From Bacillota bacterium (lineage in GTDB: Bacteria > Bacillota > Clostridia > Christensenellales > QAND01): 64,000 nucleotides of DNA. Below the pieces are notes generated by a model. It was not told the origin of the DNA and ran no database searches. It saw only the letters and a program-made list of their open reading frames with translations. Below, in pieces: positions 31,923-41,161 of the stretch. Position numbers and translations under genes: made by a program. The stretch covers positions 1 through 64,000 of the forward strand of contig QAND01000027.1 of NCBI GenBank assembly GCA_003150225.1. The letters run 5' to 3'. Position 1 is the stretch's first letter; every line of letters begins with the position of its first letter.

Positions 31923-33578
31923 CTATTTGTTGATCTTGGCCCAGCCGTCCTTGAGGCCCACCACCCGGTTGAAGATGAGGGCGTCCTCCCGGCTGTCAAG
32001 ATCGGTGGTGAAATATCCCGTCCGCATGAACTGGAAGCTATCAAGGGGTTGGGCTACGGCAAGGGCGGCCTCCACCTTGGCGCCAGTTACCACGATGAGG
32101 GAGTCGGGGTTGATCCGCTCCATCATATCCCCCTCCCCAGGGGTGATCAGATGGTCGTAGAGGTTTACGGTGGCATCCAGACAGGTGGTCTGATCCACCC
32201 ACTGAATGGCGCCTCCCTTGATCTTCCGGCTGACGGCGCCGCTATGGCTCTCGGGGTCGTATTCGCAATAAACCCGGGTGACGCGGCCGGCATCATCGGT
32301 ATCATAGCCGGTGCACTTTATGATATAGGCCCCCATGAGCCGGACCTCCTTATCGGGGGAGAGGCGCTTATACTTGGGGGGCGGAACGGGGGCAAAGTCC
32401 TCCCGTTCGATATATAGTTTGCCGGAGAAGGACATCATCCGGCTGCCCAGGTCGGGGTTTTCGGCGTTGTTGTCCATGGACACCGGCTCGCAATGGCCCT
32501 CGGGATAGTTGGTAATGATCAGCTCCAGGGGATCCAGAATGGCCATGCGCCGGGGCACCGATAGCTTCAAATCCTCTCGGATGCAGTGCTCCAACAGGGA
32601 GTACTCCACCAGGCTGTTGGCCTTGGCCACTCCCACCCGGTCCAGGAAATCCCGGATGGCGCCGGGGGTGAACCCCCGCCGCCGGAGACCGGAGATGGTG
32701 GGCAGCCGGGGGTCATCCCAGCCCGCCACCACGTGGGTGTCTACCAGCTGCTTGAGGTACCGCTTGCTCATGACGGCGCCCTCCAAATTGAGCCGGGCGA
32801 ACTCGATCTGCCGGGGTTTATGGGCAAAGCCCACGGCCTCGATGACCCAGTTATACAGGGGCCGGTGATCCTCATATTCCATGGAGCAAAGGGAATGGGT
32901 GATGCCCTCCAGGGCGTCCTGGATGGGATGGGCGAAATCGTACATGGGATAGATACACCACGCATTGCCGGTGCGGTAATGGGGGGTGTGGCGGATCCGG
33001 TAAAGGACGGGATCCCGCAAATTGATGTTGGGGGAGGCCATGTCGATCTTAGCCCGAAGGGTCCGTTCGCCGTCCTGGAATTCTCCCGCCTTCATCCGGA
33101 GGAACAGGTCCATGTTTTCCTCCACAGAACGGTTCCGGCTGGGGCTGTCCTTGCCGGGCTGCGTCAGGGTGCCCCGGTATTCCCGCATTTCGTCGGCGTT
33201 CAAATCGTCCACATACGCCAGACCCTTTTGGATGAGGGTTACGGCGCAGTCGAAGATCTGCTGGGAGTAATCGGATCCGTAAAAAAGGCCGCCGTTCCAA
33301 TCGAAGCCCAGCCAGTGGATATCGTTCTTGATGGCCTCGGCGAACTCCAAATCCTCCTTGGCGGGGTTGGTATCGTCAAAGCGCAGGTTGAATAGGCCGC
33401 CATACTTCTTTGCCACGGTGGCATCCACGTAGACGGCCTTGGCGTGCCCGATGTGCATATATCCGTTGGGTTCGGGAGGGAACCGGGTGTGTACCTCGGT
33501 ATAAACCCCATTGCGAAGATCTTCCTCCACCGCCTCCTCGATGAAGTTGGAGGCTTTACCCAGCATCGCTGTATCCAT
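31923..33578 (-). CDS. glnS: Glutamine--tRNA ligase
   Basis: A 551-residue GlnRS, charging tRNA-Gln directly. HTRFPPEPNGYMHIGHAKAV has the HIGH motif, LRFDDTNPAKEDLEFAEAI, then GLRRRGFTPGAIRDF and the VMSKRYL loop at the KMSKS position; the two-domain beta-barrel anticodon part follows. Many Firmicutes lack GlnRS and use GatCAB, so its presence beside gltX is notable. ATG 33578 is chosen over 33584 because only it has normal spacing to AAGGGAG. Confidence 0.95.
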   Translation of the reverse strand: MDTAMLGKASNFIEEAVEEDLRNGVYTEVHTRFPPEPNGYMHIGHAKAVYVDATVAKKYGGLFNLRFDDTNPAKEDLEFAEAIKNDIHWLGFDWNGGLFYGSDYSQQIFDCAVTLIQKGLAYVDDLNADEMREYRGTLTQPGKDSPSRNRSVEENMDLFLRMKAGEFQDGERTLRAKIDMASPNINLRDPVLYRIRHTPHYRTGNAWCIYPMYDFAHPIQDALEGITHSLCSMEYEDHRPLYNWVIEAVGFAHKPRQIEFARLNLEGAVMSKRYLKQLVDTHVVAGWDDPRLPTISGLRRRGFTPGAIRDFLDRVGVAKANSLVEYSLLEHCIREDLKLSVPRRMAILDPLELIITNYPEGHCEPVSMDNNAENPDLGSRMMSFSGKLYIEREDFAPVPPPKYKRLSPDKEVRLMGAYIIKCTGYDTDDAGRVTRVYCEYDPESHSGAVSRKIKGGAIQWVDQTTCLDATVNLYDHLITPGEGDMMERINPDSLIVVTGAKVEAALAVAQPLDSFQFMRTGYFTTDLDSREDALIFNRVVGLKDGWAKINK

Positions 33579-33660
33579 ACTCATACTCCCTTTGGGCCCG
33601 CGGCCCGCCATAGTAAACTTTATTTTACATCATACCCAATTAATGGGCAAGTACAAACAA

Positions 33661-33685
33661 AAGGACACAGCTTTTGTGTGCCCTT
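33661..33685 (-). terminator. Terminator after rlmH
   Basis: AAGGGCACA / TGTGTCCTT stem with loop CAAAAGC on the minus strand, followed by TTTGTTTG. Confidence 0.8.
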
Positions 33686-33705
33686 GGGGATTTTTTGATT
33701 TCCCT

Positions 33706-34176
33706 CTACTTATGATAGGTTTCCCCCGCCGCAATTTTTGATGCCCGATAAAGCTGTTCCAGCAGCACCAGTCGGGCCAGGTTACGGGGCATGGTTAGAT
33801 TGGAGAGGGAGAGCCGGGCCTTGCTGGCGGCGATGACCCGCGGATCCAGCCCCCAGCTTCCGCCAATGACGAAGTTGACCGGCTGGCCCAGGCGTTCATA
33901 GCCTTGGAGCTGCCGGGCTAAGGCCAGGCTGTCCGGAGCCTCTCCCTCCACGCAGAGGGCAATGGAAAAACCCTTTTGCAAATGGGGAAGAAGGCGATCC
34001 CCTTCCTTGGCCATCACCCGCTGTATGGCGTCAGGGGAGCCGCTGAGGGGCTTTTCATCGGGAAGCTCGGTGACGGTAAGCCTATGATACCGGCTCATTC
34101 GCTTTTGATATTCGGCGCAGGCGTCCCGGTAAAACCGTTCTTTGAGCTTCCCTACGCATAGAAGATTGATCTGCAT
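33706..34176 (-). CDS. rlmH: 23S rRNA (pseudouridine1915-N3)-methyltransferase
   Basis: A 156-residue SPOUT-class methyltransferase. INLLCVGKLKERFYRDACAE at the N-terminus, ALCVEGEAPDSLALARQLQ, the SAM knot VNFVIGGSWGLDPRVI and LSLSNLTMPRNLARLVLLEQ, ending in a Tyr-His (ETYHK) tail close to the family's usual end. It directly follows the walJ-like gene, as in Bacillus where the two are neighbours. ATG 34176; a longer frame runs into the upstream gene and is rejected. Confidence 0.95.
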   Translation of the reverse strand: MQINLLCVGKLKERFYRDACAEYQKRMSRYHRLTVTELPDEKPLSGSPDAIQRVMAKEGDRLLPHLQKGFSIALCVEGEAPDSLALARQLQGYERLGQPVNFVIGGSWGLDPRVIAASKARLSLSNLTMPRNLARLVLLEQLYRASKIAAGETYHK

Positions 34177-34184
34177 AAAACCTC

Positions 34185-34973
34185 CTAGAGCTGAACCAGC
34201 CGGCCGGGGGTATTCCGCCGGGCGATGCCGATGGAGATGTCGGTAAAGGGTTTGATGCCGTGTCCGATGAGGGCGGCAAGGGCGGTATCCCGGGCTACGT
34301 CCTCGGTGTTGTTCTCCCGGCTCAAGTGGCCCAGCATCACCCGCCGGACCCCGCTCTCGCAAAGCTTAATGAGGGCGTCTCCGGCATCCTTGTTGGATAG
34401 GTGCCCGCGATTGGACAGAATCCGACGCTTGAGGTAAGCGGGATACTTGCCGTTCTTCAGCATGTCCAGGTCGTGGTTGCTCTCTAAAAACACCAGATCG
34501 GCGCCTTTGGCCTCCTCCAATAGGGAGGCGGAAAAGCAACCGATATCTGTCATATAGGTAAACTGCTTTCCCTTGTAAAAGAGGCTGTAGCCTACGCTGC
34601 TGGCGCTGTCATGAGGGGTGGAAAAGGGGCGGATGCCCATATCGCCGATGTAGAAATCCTGGCCGTTGGTGAAGACCCGAGCGTTTTTGGTGGCAACGGC
34701 CCCCACCTTGCCGTTCATGGCGTCCCAGGTGGGCAGGTTGGCGTATACCGGGACGTCATACCTGCGGGAAAAGGGGCCCAGGCCGGCGATGTGGTCGCTG
34801 TGTTCATGGGTCACCAAAATGCCGCCGATGGAGGAGGGGTCGATGCCGTTTTGACGGAGGGCCCTTTCGATGGTGGAGGCGGGCAGACCGACGTCGATCA
34901 ACAGGGCGCAATCCTCCGTGGCGATATAGGTGGCGTTACCGCTGCTGCCGGAAAAGAGGGGACAAAACTTCAT
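34185..34973 (-). CDS. walJ: Metallo-beta-lactamase-fold exonuclease/hydrolase, YycJ/WalJ type
   Basis: A 262-residue MBL-fold protein. N-terminal KFCPLFSGSSGNATYIATED, zinc motif LVTHEHSDHIAGLG at about 54-67, GYMTDIGCF-like block (FTYMTDIGCFSASLLEEAKG), ESNHDLDMLKNGKYPAYLKRR and ML-GHLSRENN for the remaining metal ligands. The family is linked to the WalRK cell-wall system and to DNA repair in Bacillus. There is no walRK here, but the rlmH partner is kept. ATG at 34973 has only a weak ribosome site. Confidence 0.92.
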   Translation of the reverse strand: MKFCPLFSGSSGNATYIATEDCALLIDVGLPASTIERALRQNGIDPSSIGGILVTHEHSDHIAGLGPFSRRYDVPVYANLPTWDAMNGKVGAVATKNARVFTNGQDFYIGDMGIRPFSTPHDSASSVGYSLFYKGKQFTYMTDIGCFSASLLEEAKGADLVFLESNHDLDMLKNGKYPAYLKRRILSNRGHLSNKDAGDALIKLCESGVRRVMLGHLSRENNTEDVARDTALAALIGHGIKPFTDISIGIARRNTPGRLVQL

Positions 34974-35058
34974 TTCATCGCTACCTTTAAACTTTTGATG
35001 GACTTATTCTATCATAAAACCCCCAAAAGGGCAGAGGGAACATCCTGGGAAAATAAAA

Positions 35059-35085
35059 CGGGCGGGATGCTGTGCATCCCGCCCG
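35059..35085 (-). terminator. Terminator after murA
   Basis: CGGGCGGGATGC / GCATCCCGCCCG, loop TGT, followed on the minus strand by TTTTATTTT. Confidence 0.92.
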
Positions 35086-35103
35086 GGCTATGTATGTTTG
35101 GCG

Positions 35104-36381
35104 TTAGTCTACGTCCGCCCGACGGATCTTGGCTCCCAGGGAACGAAGTTTTTCCTCTAGATGGGCGTACCCCCGGTCAATGTGGTGGAGAGAGCCTACC
35201 ATGGTATCCCCCTGGGCGATGAGCCCCGCGATGACCAGCGCGGCGCCTGCCCGGAGGTCGCTTGCCTCCACCGGAGCGCCGTACAGCCGATCCACCCCTT
35301 CGATGACTGCGACCCGGCCGGACACGCTGCTCTTGGCGCCCATCCGCTGGAGCATGGTCAGGTGTTTGAAGCGATCCTCAAAGATGTTTTCCACCACCAT
35401 GCTGGTGCCCTCCGCTACGCACAGGAGGGAGGAAATGGGCTGCTGCAGGTCGGTGGGGAAGCCGGGATAGGGCAGGGTTTTGATGGTGACCCGACCCGGC
35501 CGATGGTCCGCCTGGACCCGGATGGTATCGGGCCCCTCGGTAACGTGGACGCCCATCTCCAAAAGCTTGGCGGTGACGGATTCCATGTGCATGGGGATCA
35601 CGTTTGTAATGGTAACATCTCCCATGGAGGCTGCTGCGGCGATCATCAGGGTACCGGTTTCGATTTGATCGGGGATCACGGCGTAGGTGCAGCCGTGGAG
35701 CTGTTCCACTCCCCGGATGCGGATCACATCGGTGCCGGCGCCCTTGATCTTGGCGCCCATGCTGTTGAGGAAGTTGGCCAGATCCACCACGTGGGGCTCC
35801 TTGGCGGCGTTGATGATGGTGGTGTTGCCCTGGGCCATGACGGCGGCCATCATCAGGTTGGCGGTGGCGCCGACGCTCACCACGTCCAGATAGATCTCCG
35901 CGCCGTGGAGCCGGCCTCCTTTGGCGCGGGCCACCACCATGCCCTCCTTCACCTCGATTTCAGCGCCCATGGCACTCATGCCCTTTAGGTGAAGGTCAAT
36001 AGGGCGTTGGCCGATGGAGCATCCTCCCGGGAGGGCAATCTCGGCCTTGCCAAAGCGCCCTAGAAGGGAGCCAAGATAATAGTAGGACGCCCGCATGTTC
36101 CGCACGATCTCAAAGGTGGCCTGGTGGGAAACGCCATGGCTGGCGTCCACCCGCAGGCTGTGGGCCTGTGGGTTGTAGTCCACCTTAGCGCCTAGAAGGG
36201 AAGAGATCTCATTGAGCAGCTTGACGTCCAGAATATCGGGTAAATTCTCGATGGTACAAGGGCCTTCCGCCAGCATAGCGGCAGGCAAAATTGCCACAGC
36301 GGCGTTTTTTGCGCCGCAGGCGGCGACGCTGCCTACCAGACGGGTACCGCCGGTGATGATCAGTTTTTCACTCAAGGCCAT
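35104..36381 (-). CDS. murA: UDP-N-acetylglucosamine 1-carboxyvinyltransferase
   Basis: A 425-residue first committed enzyme of peptidoglycan synthesis. EKLIITGGTRLVGSVAACGA and KNAAVAILPA at the N-terminus; ALPGGCSIGQRPIDLHLKG with the active-site Cys that fosfomycin modifies; PGFPTDLQQPISSLLCVAEG and FEDRFKHLTMLQRMGA. The Cys (not Asp) predicts fosfomycin sensitivity by family knowledge. One of possibly two MurA copies, as Firmicutes often have murA and murZ; which one cannot be told. Confidence 0.96.
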   Translation of the reverse strand: MALSEKLIITGGTRLVGSVAACGAKNAAVAILPAAMLAEGPCTIENLPDILDVKLLNEISSLLGAKVDYNPQAHSLRVDASHGVSHQATFEIVRNMRASYYYLGSLLGRFGKAEIALPGGCSIGQRPIDLHLKGMSAMGAEIEVKEGMVVARAKGGRLHGAEIYLDVVSVGATANLMMAAVMAQGNTTIINAAKEPHVVDLANFLNSMGAKIKGAGTDVIRIRGVEQLHGCTYAVIPDQIETGTLMIAAAASMGDVTITNVIPMHMESVTAKLLEMGVHVTEGPDTIRVQADHRPGRVTIKTLPYPGFPTDLQQPISSLLCVAEGTSMVVENIFEDRFKHLTMLQRMGAKSSVSGRVAVIEGVDRLYGAPVEASDLRAGAALVIAGLIAQGDTMVGSLHHIDRGYAHLEEKLRSLGAKIRRADVD

Positions 36382-36537
36382 CGCTCCTTTATAAAAGATA
36401 CAACGGTAAATTTATTATAACCTGTCTGACGGCATCCCGCAAGGAAGGCGGGCCCGGACGGAAAAAAGGAGGGGATATTCTATGATATGCCTATGGATGG
36501 GATTGGACCCAACGATTGGCTTCCGGGGCAAAAAAAG

Positions 36538-36565
36538 AATGCGGAGAGAGGCCTCTCTCCGCATT
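36538..36565 (-). terminator. Terminator after the G5/M23 peptidase gene
   Basis: Perfect palindrome AATGCGGAGAGAGG / CCTCTCTCCGCATT, then TCTTTTTTT on the minus strand. Confidence 0.9.
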
Positions 36566-36582
36566 GTCTGCGATGGGGAATG

Positions 36583-37890
36583 TTACGGCAGATAGGGCAC
36601 GGGGTCCACGCGAGAGCCGTTCTTGATTACCTCAAAGTGGAGGTGATTGCCGGTGCTGTCTCCGGTGCTGCCCATGTAGCCGATGAGCTGTCCCTTGCTG
36701 ACGCTAGCGCCTACCCGCACGCTGAGTTTGGACATATGGGCGTAGCGGGTGCTGTAGGTGCCGTTGTGCCGGATGGTGATGTGGTAGCCGTAGCCGCCGC
36801 CCCAGCCGCTGTCATCGGACTCCGTTACGGTGCCGTCAGCCGCTGCATAGATGGGGGTGCCATAGCTGTTGGCGATGTCGATGCCGTAGTGGAAGGAGCC
36901 CCAGCGGGGACCATAGGGGGAGGAGAGCCGGCCGCTGGTGGGCCAACGGAAGGAGGGAGCGCCGGATACGCCGCCACCGCCGCTCAGGCTGCCGCCACCG
37001 CTGCTGGTGGGCCGGGTCTTGGTGCCCACCAGAACCACCTGGTTCACCGGCGCGGTGACCACGGTGTCCTTGGACTCCCGGCCGGTTTCCTCGCCGTTGA
37101 GGTAGCTGATGGTGGTGGTGGTCTTGGTGACTCCGTTGACGCCCTTGGTCTCTACTTTGCTCTCGCCCTTATAGAGGCTGTCGGTATTCTTTTTCTCGGT
37201 GGAGTAGGCCACGGTCTTTTCGGTTTCCACCACCTCGGTGGAGACCACATTGACCATGGCGGTGTTGTCCGCCCCGCCGGAGGTCATCTTGATGAGGGCT
37301 TCTTCCCGGCTGAGGGGATCTCCCGCCGCCGCCGAGACGGAAACCTCCTCCTGGAACTCGGAGGTGAGGGTGCCGTTGTTCTGGGCGGTATAGGTGTTCT
37401 TGATGCTATCCAGAACCCAGTTGGCCTCGGATTCGCTGTTTACCAGAGCGATCTGCTGCCCGTCCACCAGAATGGCGGCGCCGCTGCCGGCAACCGTGTT
37501 CCCCACTGCCATGAGGTTTTCATCGGTGTTCTTGACGGCCTCAAGGCCCAGGGCGTAGGTATCGGAGGCCTGGTCGCTGGCGGCTACGTTGAGCGCGCCG
37601 CTGGCGGTGCCGTTATCCTGTCCGAGTACTACTGTGGCAAAGCCGTATACACCCGCCAGCACAATGGCAAAGGAGAGAAAAATGGGGGCGATTTTTCTGG
37701 TGAAAAGGTTGCCCGCGGCTTTCTCCCGGGTGGGTTTGGCCAGAACCAGGTCCGCACGATCGGTGCTGCCCTGGATAAACGGGACCTCCGCATGCCGCTT
37801 TTTGCCGGAGCCGCTTTGGCGGCTGGCCCTGCGGGTCATGGGGGTCTCAAACTCATTGATTTCCTGTGGTTTCTGCTTACGTTTTGACAT
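36583..37890 (-). CDS. G5-domain M23 (LytM) murein endopeptidase
   Basis: A 435-residue membrane-anchored cell-wall hydrolase. A basic cytoplasmic tail of about 70 residues precedes a single membrane helix (IAPIFLSFAIVLAGVYGFAT). Then a linker with helical repeats, a G5 domain at about 210-285 (TEKTVAYSTEKK... TKTTTTISYLNGEETGRE), and after a Ser/Gly linker the M23 domain. It has the metal ligands HYGIDIA, SYGTPIYAAADGTV and GNHLHFEV. Residues needed for catalysis are present. Opposite-strand reading frames here are artefacts of GC-rich sequence. Confidence 0.93.
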   Translation of the reverse strand: MSKRKQKPQEINEFETPMTRRASRQSGSGKKRHAEVPFIQGSTDRADLVLAKPTREKAAGNLFTRKIAPIFLSFAIVLAGVYGFATVVLGQDNGTASGALNVAASDQASDTYALGLEAVKNTDENLMAVGNTVAGSGAAILVDGQQIALVNSESEANWVLDSIKNTYTAQNNGTLTSEFQEEVSVSAAAGDPLSREEALIKMTSGGADNTAMVNVVSTEVVETEKTVAYSTEKKNTDSLYKGESKVETKGVNGVTKTTTTISYLNGEETGRESKDTVVTAPVNQVVLVGTKTRPTSSGGGSLSGGGGVSGAPSFRWPTSGRLSSPYGPRWGSFHYGIDIANSYGTPIYAAADGTVTESDDSGWGGGYGYHITIRHNGTYSTRYAHMSKLSVRVGASVSKGQLIGYMGSTGDSTGNHLHFEVIKNGSRVDPVPYLP

Positions 37891-38063
37891 TGCTTTCCCC
37901 TTTTTGTGTTTTTACAAAACTGGTTTGCAGCGGAACCCATCGCGGACCGAGAAGGGTCGGCTTTTGGATTCGGTTGAAATTATAGACCATTTGCTCCGAA
38001 AATGCAACACTCTGTATTAAATTCGTTATATTTATGACGATTTAGTAACAAACTTTTCCATAG

Positions 38064-38087
38064 AAAAACCATCGTGATCGATGGTTT
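38064..38087 (-). terminator. Terminator after the M1-like peptidase gene
   Basis: AAAACCATCG / CGATGGTTTT hairpin with loop ATCA on the minus strand, then TTCTATGG. Confidence 0.75.
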
Positions 38088-38096
38088 TCCCTAGTA

Positions 38097-39575
38097 TCAT
38101 AGCCATTTTTCAAAGATGCTATTCAAATTTTTCTGTGTGCTGGCTTCCAGCGATTGGATGAGGTTTTCCCCGGAGGCGATGCCAAATTTGTATTCTTCGC
38201 AATAATTTGCCAGGGCTGCCAGGAGCGCATCCTCCCCCAAAGCCCTTTCCAAATCATAATACATCTTTGTGCCGGTGGTGTAAACCGCCAGGGAGTAGAG
38301 GGCGGAGTTGGGGAAGGCGTCCATGGGTGTGCCCACCCGGTTGAGCTTTGCATCTATCCGATAGGCACTTTCGATGAACTGAGCGGTATCATCCACGCAG
38401 AAGTGGTACATGGCCTGCTCCTGGGAAGGCCCGTAGGCGTAGCCAAAGTATTTTAGGGTGAGATAGGAGGTGGTGGCCTCATCCAGCCAGGGCTCCTGAA
38501 CCTGGTCGTTGCCCACCACTCCATAGAAGAGCTGATGGATGCTTTCATGGGCCACCACCTCTTCCAGGGAGGCGGAGAGCCCCCCTTGGTATAGGGATTG
38601 GTCGATGAGTACGATGCCGGGATACTCCATGCCGCCGATGAAGAAATCCGTTTGAACCACCGCAAGGGTTTCATAGGGATAGGTCATGCCGCGGCTGTTT
38701 AGGAAGCTGAGGGCGCCGGCCGCATAGCCGCTGGCACGTTTTCCCTGATCGGCGGTTTCGGGGAAATAATAGGAGGTGACCGCCACGCCGTTTTCCGTTG
38801 TGGTCTCCGTTTGAAAATCCGGGGACAGCACCATGGCGAAATCCCGCACATCTTTGGCGCTGATCCAATAGGTGGTAAAGCCGTCCCGCTCCTCCTTCCG
38901 GCTTATGGCTCCCGTATGGGCCAGTACATACCGAGAAGGGGCGGTAAAGGTGACATCGTAGGCGGCCGTATGGCTGACGAAGGGATCCCCCGCCTTATAA
39001 TAAGGATAAGAGAGGAACTCTCCGTCTCGATAAACGCAGGCAATGGGGTAGAAGTTGCAGAGGTTGATGGTCCGGTCTCCGTAGCCGAATCGGCCCAGGC
39101 TATGGGGCAGATTGATCTGCACCTCCATGGACACCGACGTCCGCTCCTGTGGGGCCAATTCCTTGCCAAGGGCCACCGCCAACAGGGTTTCGTCCTCGTT
39201 GCCCAAAGTATAATCCGCCTTTTGTCCGTCTACCAGCACGTTTAGGATTTGGATGCCTCCGGGGGAAAAGCCCTGGGGATAGGCGGCGTCCATATCCTCC
39301 GGAAAAAAGGGAGCGGTGGACTCCCGCTGGTAGGCGTTGGGGTATAGGCTGAAGTAGGCGGTGTCCAGTTTTTCCGAGGTGGGATTGGCGTAATCCACCG
39401 TCACCGTCCCGTTGACGGTTTTACCGTCGGGGTCCAGGGCTAGTTCCATGGCATAACCGTGCTGCGCTGCGGGAAACGCCGAGGACAGGAGCGGCGTGGT
39501 ATTGCATCCCAGGGGGCAGAGCAATAGCAGGGCTCCCAGAAAAAGAATGGCCGCAATGCGGAGGGATCGCTTCAA
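38097..39575 (-). CDS. M1-family zinc metallopeptidase lipoprotein
   Basis: A 492-residue exported peptidase. N-terminal helix IAAILFLGALLLLCPLGC with lipobox PLGC. The aminopeptidase-N-like beta domain follows (MELALDPDGKTVNGTVTVDY). Catalytic part: FFIGGMEYPGIVLID in place of GAMEN, then VVAHESIHQLFYGVVGND with HExxH, and WLDEATTSYL with the third zinc ligand Glu. The HEXXH-x18-E spacing is kept. The start is TTG 39575, behind AGAGGA at about eight bases; longer frames run through the divergent promoter. Extracellular protein turnover is inferred. Confidence 0.88.
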   Translation of the reverse strand: MKRSLRIAAILFLGALLLLCPLGCNTTPLLSSAFPAAQHGYAMELALDPDGKTVNGTVTVDYANPTSEKLDTAYFSLYPNAYQRESTAPFFPEDMDAAYPQGFSPGGIQILNVLVDGQKADYTLGNEDETLLAVALGKELAPQERTSVSMEVQINLPHSLGRFGYGDRTINLCNFYPIACVYRDGEFLSYPYYKAGDPFVSHTAAYDVTFTAPSRYVLAHTGAISRKEERDGFTTYWISAKDVRDFAMVLSPDFQTETTTENGVAVTSYYFPETADQGKRASGYAAGALSFLNSRGMTYPYETLAVVQTDFFIGGMEYPGIVLIDQSLYQGGLSASLEEVVAHESIHQLFYGVVGNDQVQEPWLDEATTSYLTLKYFGYAYGPSQEQAMYHFCVDDTAQFIESAYRIDAKLNRVGTPMDAFPNSALYSLAVYTTGTKMYYDLERALGEDALLAALANYCEEYKFGIASGENLIQSLEASTQKNLNSIFEKWL

Positions 39576-39599
39576 TGGAGTTCCTCTTTTCTTTATAGG

Positions 39600-39628
39600 T
39601 TGAACCAACTGGTGGGATGCGATATTAT
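39600..39628 (+). promoter_or_regulatory. Sigma-A promoter of the DnaD-dnaC-radC operon
   Basis: TTGAAC, 17-base spacer, TATTAT, lying 25 bases from the divergent peptidase start. Confidence 0.75.
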
Positions 39629-39690
39629 TATGATACGATCCCCAAGAACAGTACAAAGACCCTGGAATCCCAAGGAAAGAGGAACCCAAT

Positions 39691-41142
39691 TTGCCCCTAT
39701 GCGCCTTTCAGACCAAGGAAAAACCCACCGTCACCTGGGTGGACAACCGTTTTATCATCCAGTATTTGGCCGACGCGCCCGATGACGCCGTTAAAGCGTA
39801 TCTCTATGGCTTGATGCAATGTCAGACCGGGGAGGGCGCCCAGGATTGGCATCAGTTTGCAAAAGCCCTTTCCATGGATGTGGATCGGCTGAAAAGGGCC
39901 TTTTCCCACTGGGAGGAGGCGGGCCTTTGCCGCGTCGAGGCGGGGGAGGAACCCCGTATCTACTATCTGCCGGTGAAGCGGCGCCAGAAGGTCAATGCCG
40001 ATGATTATCCTCTTCGGGCGTTTAATCAGGAGATGGCAGCGCTGTTTGCTCCCCAGTCCCTCACCCCCGGAGACCTGCGCCGCATCTACGACTGGATGGA
40101 TGTGTTTGGCATCGCGCAGAACGCCATCCCCCTTTTGATTCAATACGGCCGTCAGCGCATGAAGGGCGCCGCCGGTCGGACGGTGACGGCTCAGCTTAAC
40201 TATATCGATAAAATTGCCCGGTCCTGGGCGGAGGATGGGGTGCTCTCGGTGCGGAAGGCCGAGGGCTGGATCAAGAAGCAGGAGATCAGCCAGGCGGGCA
40301 TCCATCAGTTGATGCGGGCCATGGGCATGCACCGCTCGCCTACCCAGGCCGAATGGGAGCTGTTTTCTGGCTGGCTGTCCATGGGCTTTACCGTGGACGG
40401 CATGATCCGGGCCTTGGAACGGCTCACCGGCAGCTACAGCCCCACTTTCAAACGGCTGGGAGAGGTGCTTTCTCAGTTGGCGGCCCAAGGGATGTTTTCC
40501 GAGGGGGAGATCAAGCGGGACAGCCGCCAGGCGGAACGGACGCTGTCTGGGGCTGGAGCCATGATGGCGGCCCTGGGGGTGGGGAATCCCTCCCCCACCG
40601 CGGGGCAGCGGGACGCGTATCAGGAATTTTTGAACCGGGGATATTCCCATGAGATGATCCTTTTGGCGGCGGAGGCCGCTCGGAAGGAGGGAAGGAATAC
40701 GCCGGCGGCTCTTCGAACGGTGCTGGAGCGCTGGAGCCGGGAGGGGGCGGATTCCCTCCAGAAGGCTGAGGAGGCGGAGGCCCGGTACTTGGAGCATCTT
40801 GCCCTTGCCCGGGAGATCCTGGAGCGGATGGGCCTTGGCCGCCGACCCAATCCGGGGGAGGTTATGGAGATTTCCCTTCAGCGGGAGGAACAGGGGTTGG
40901 AGACGGAGCTGTTGTACCTAGCGGCGGAGCAGGCCCAGGGGGCCAAATACCCCTGGCGGCTCTATCTGAAGATTTTGGACGGCTGGCAAAAGGCCGGCAT
41001 CCGCACTGCCCGGGCTGCCCGGGAGGCGGGGGAAAAGCGGAACGAGCCGGCGCATAAGGGGCAGCCGGTAAACCAAGCGCTCCAATACGAGCAGCGGTCC
41101 TATGCACCGGGGGAGCTGGACGATCTGTTTGAGAAGCTGTAA
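39691..41142 (+). CDS. DnaD/DnaB-type replication-initiation protein with several tandem DnaD-like modules
   Basis: A 483-residue protein. Residues 1-90 resemble the winged-helix DnaD N-terminal domain (VTWVDNRFIIQYLADAPDDA... FSHWEEAGLCRV). From about 115 onward there are four similar helical blocks of about 75 residues: LRRIYDWMDVFGIAQNAIPL, QLMRAMGMHRSPTQAEWELF, MMAALGVGNPSPTAGQRDAY and ILERMGLGRRPNPGEVMEIS. Each begins with an M-G/F-G...P pattern and ends near a basic helix, as in DnaD/DnaB C-terminal (DDBH2) domains. Next to a DnaC-like loader, a primosome role is likely. TTG start at 39691 with AAGAGG eight bases upstream. Confidence 0.8.
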   Translation: MPLCAFQTKEKPTVTWVDNRFIIQYLADAPDDAVKAYLYGLMQCQTGEGAQDWHQFAKALSMDVDRLKRAFSHWEEAGLCRVEAGEEPRIYYLPVKRRQKVNADDYPLRAFNQEMAALFAPQSLTPGDLRRIYDWMDVFGIAQNAIPLLIQYGRQRMKGAAGRTVTAQLNYIDKIARSWAEDGVLSVRKAEGWIKKQEISQAGIHQLMRAMGMHRSPTQAEWELFSGWLSMGFTVDGMIRALERLTGSYSPTFKRLGEVLSQLAAQGMFSEGEIKRDSRQAERTLSGAGAMMAALGVGNPSPTAGQRDAYQEFLNRGYSHEMILLAAEAARKEGRNTPAALRTVLERWSREGADSLQKAEEAEARYLEHLALAREILERMGLGRRPNPGEVMEISLQREEQGLETELLYLAAEQAQGAKYPWRLYLKILDGWQKAGIRTARAAREAGEKRNEPAHKGQPVNQALQYEQRSYAPGELDDLFEKL

Positions 41143-41161
41143 TGAGTCGAGGAGGATATAC

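Noticed and set aside
32586..33395. A 269-codon plus-strand frame opposite glnS.
   Set aside because: Antisense artefact of a GC-rich gene; no start signals.
34177..34362. N-terminal extension of rlmH.
   Set aside because: It overlaps the walJ gene in another frame and is Arg/Pro/His rich, unlike the family; MQINLL is the normal start.
35161..35988. A 275-codon plus-strand frame opposite murA.
   Set aside because: Antisense artefact; murA is certain.
36487..37887. A 466-codon plus-strand reading frame opposite the G5/M23 peptidase gene.
   Set aside because: It is the antisense of a well-supported gene, has no ribosome site and its composition (Gly/Ala/His rich) is typical of frames opposite GC-rich genes.
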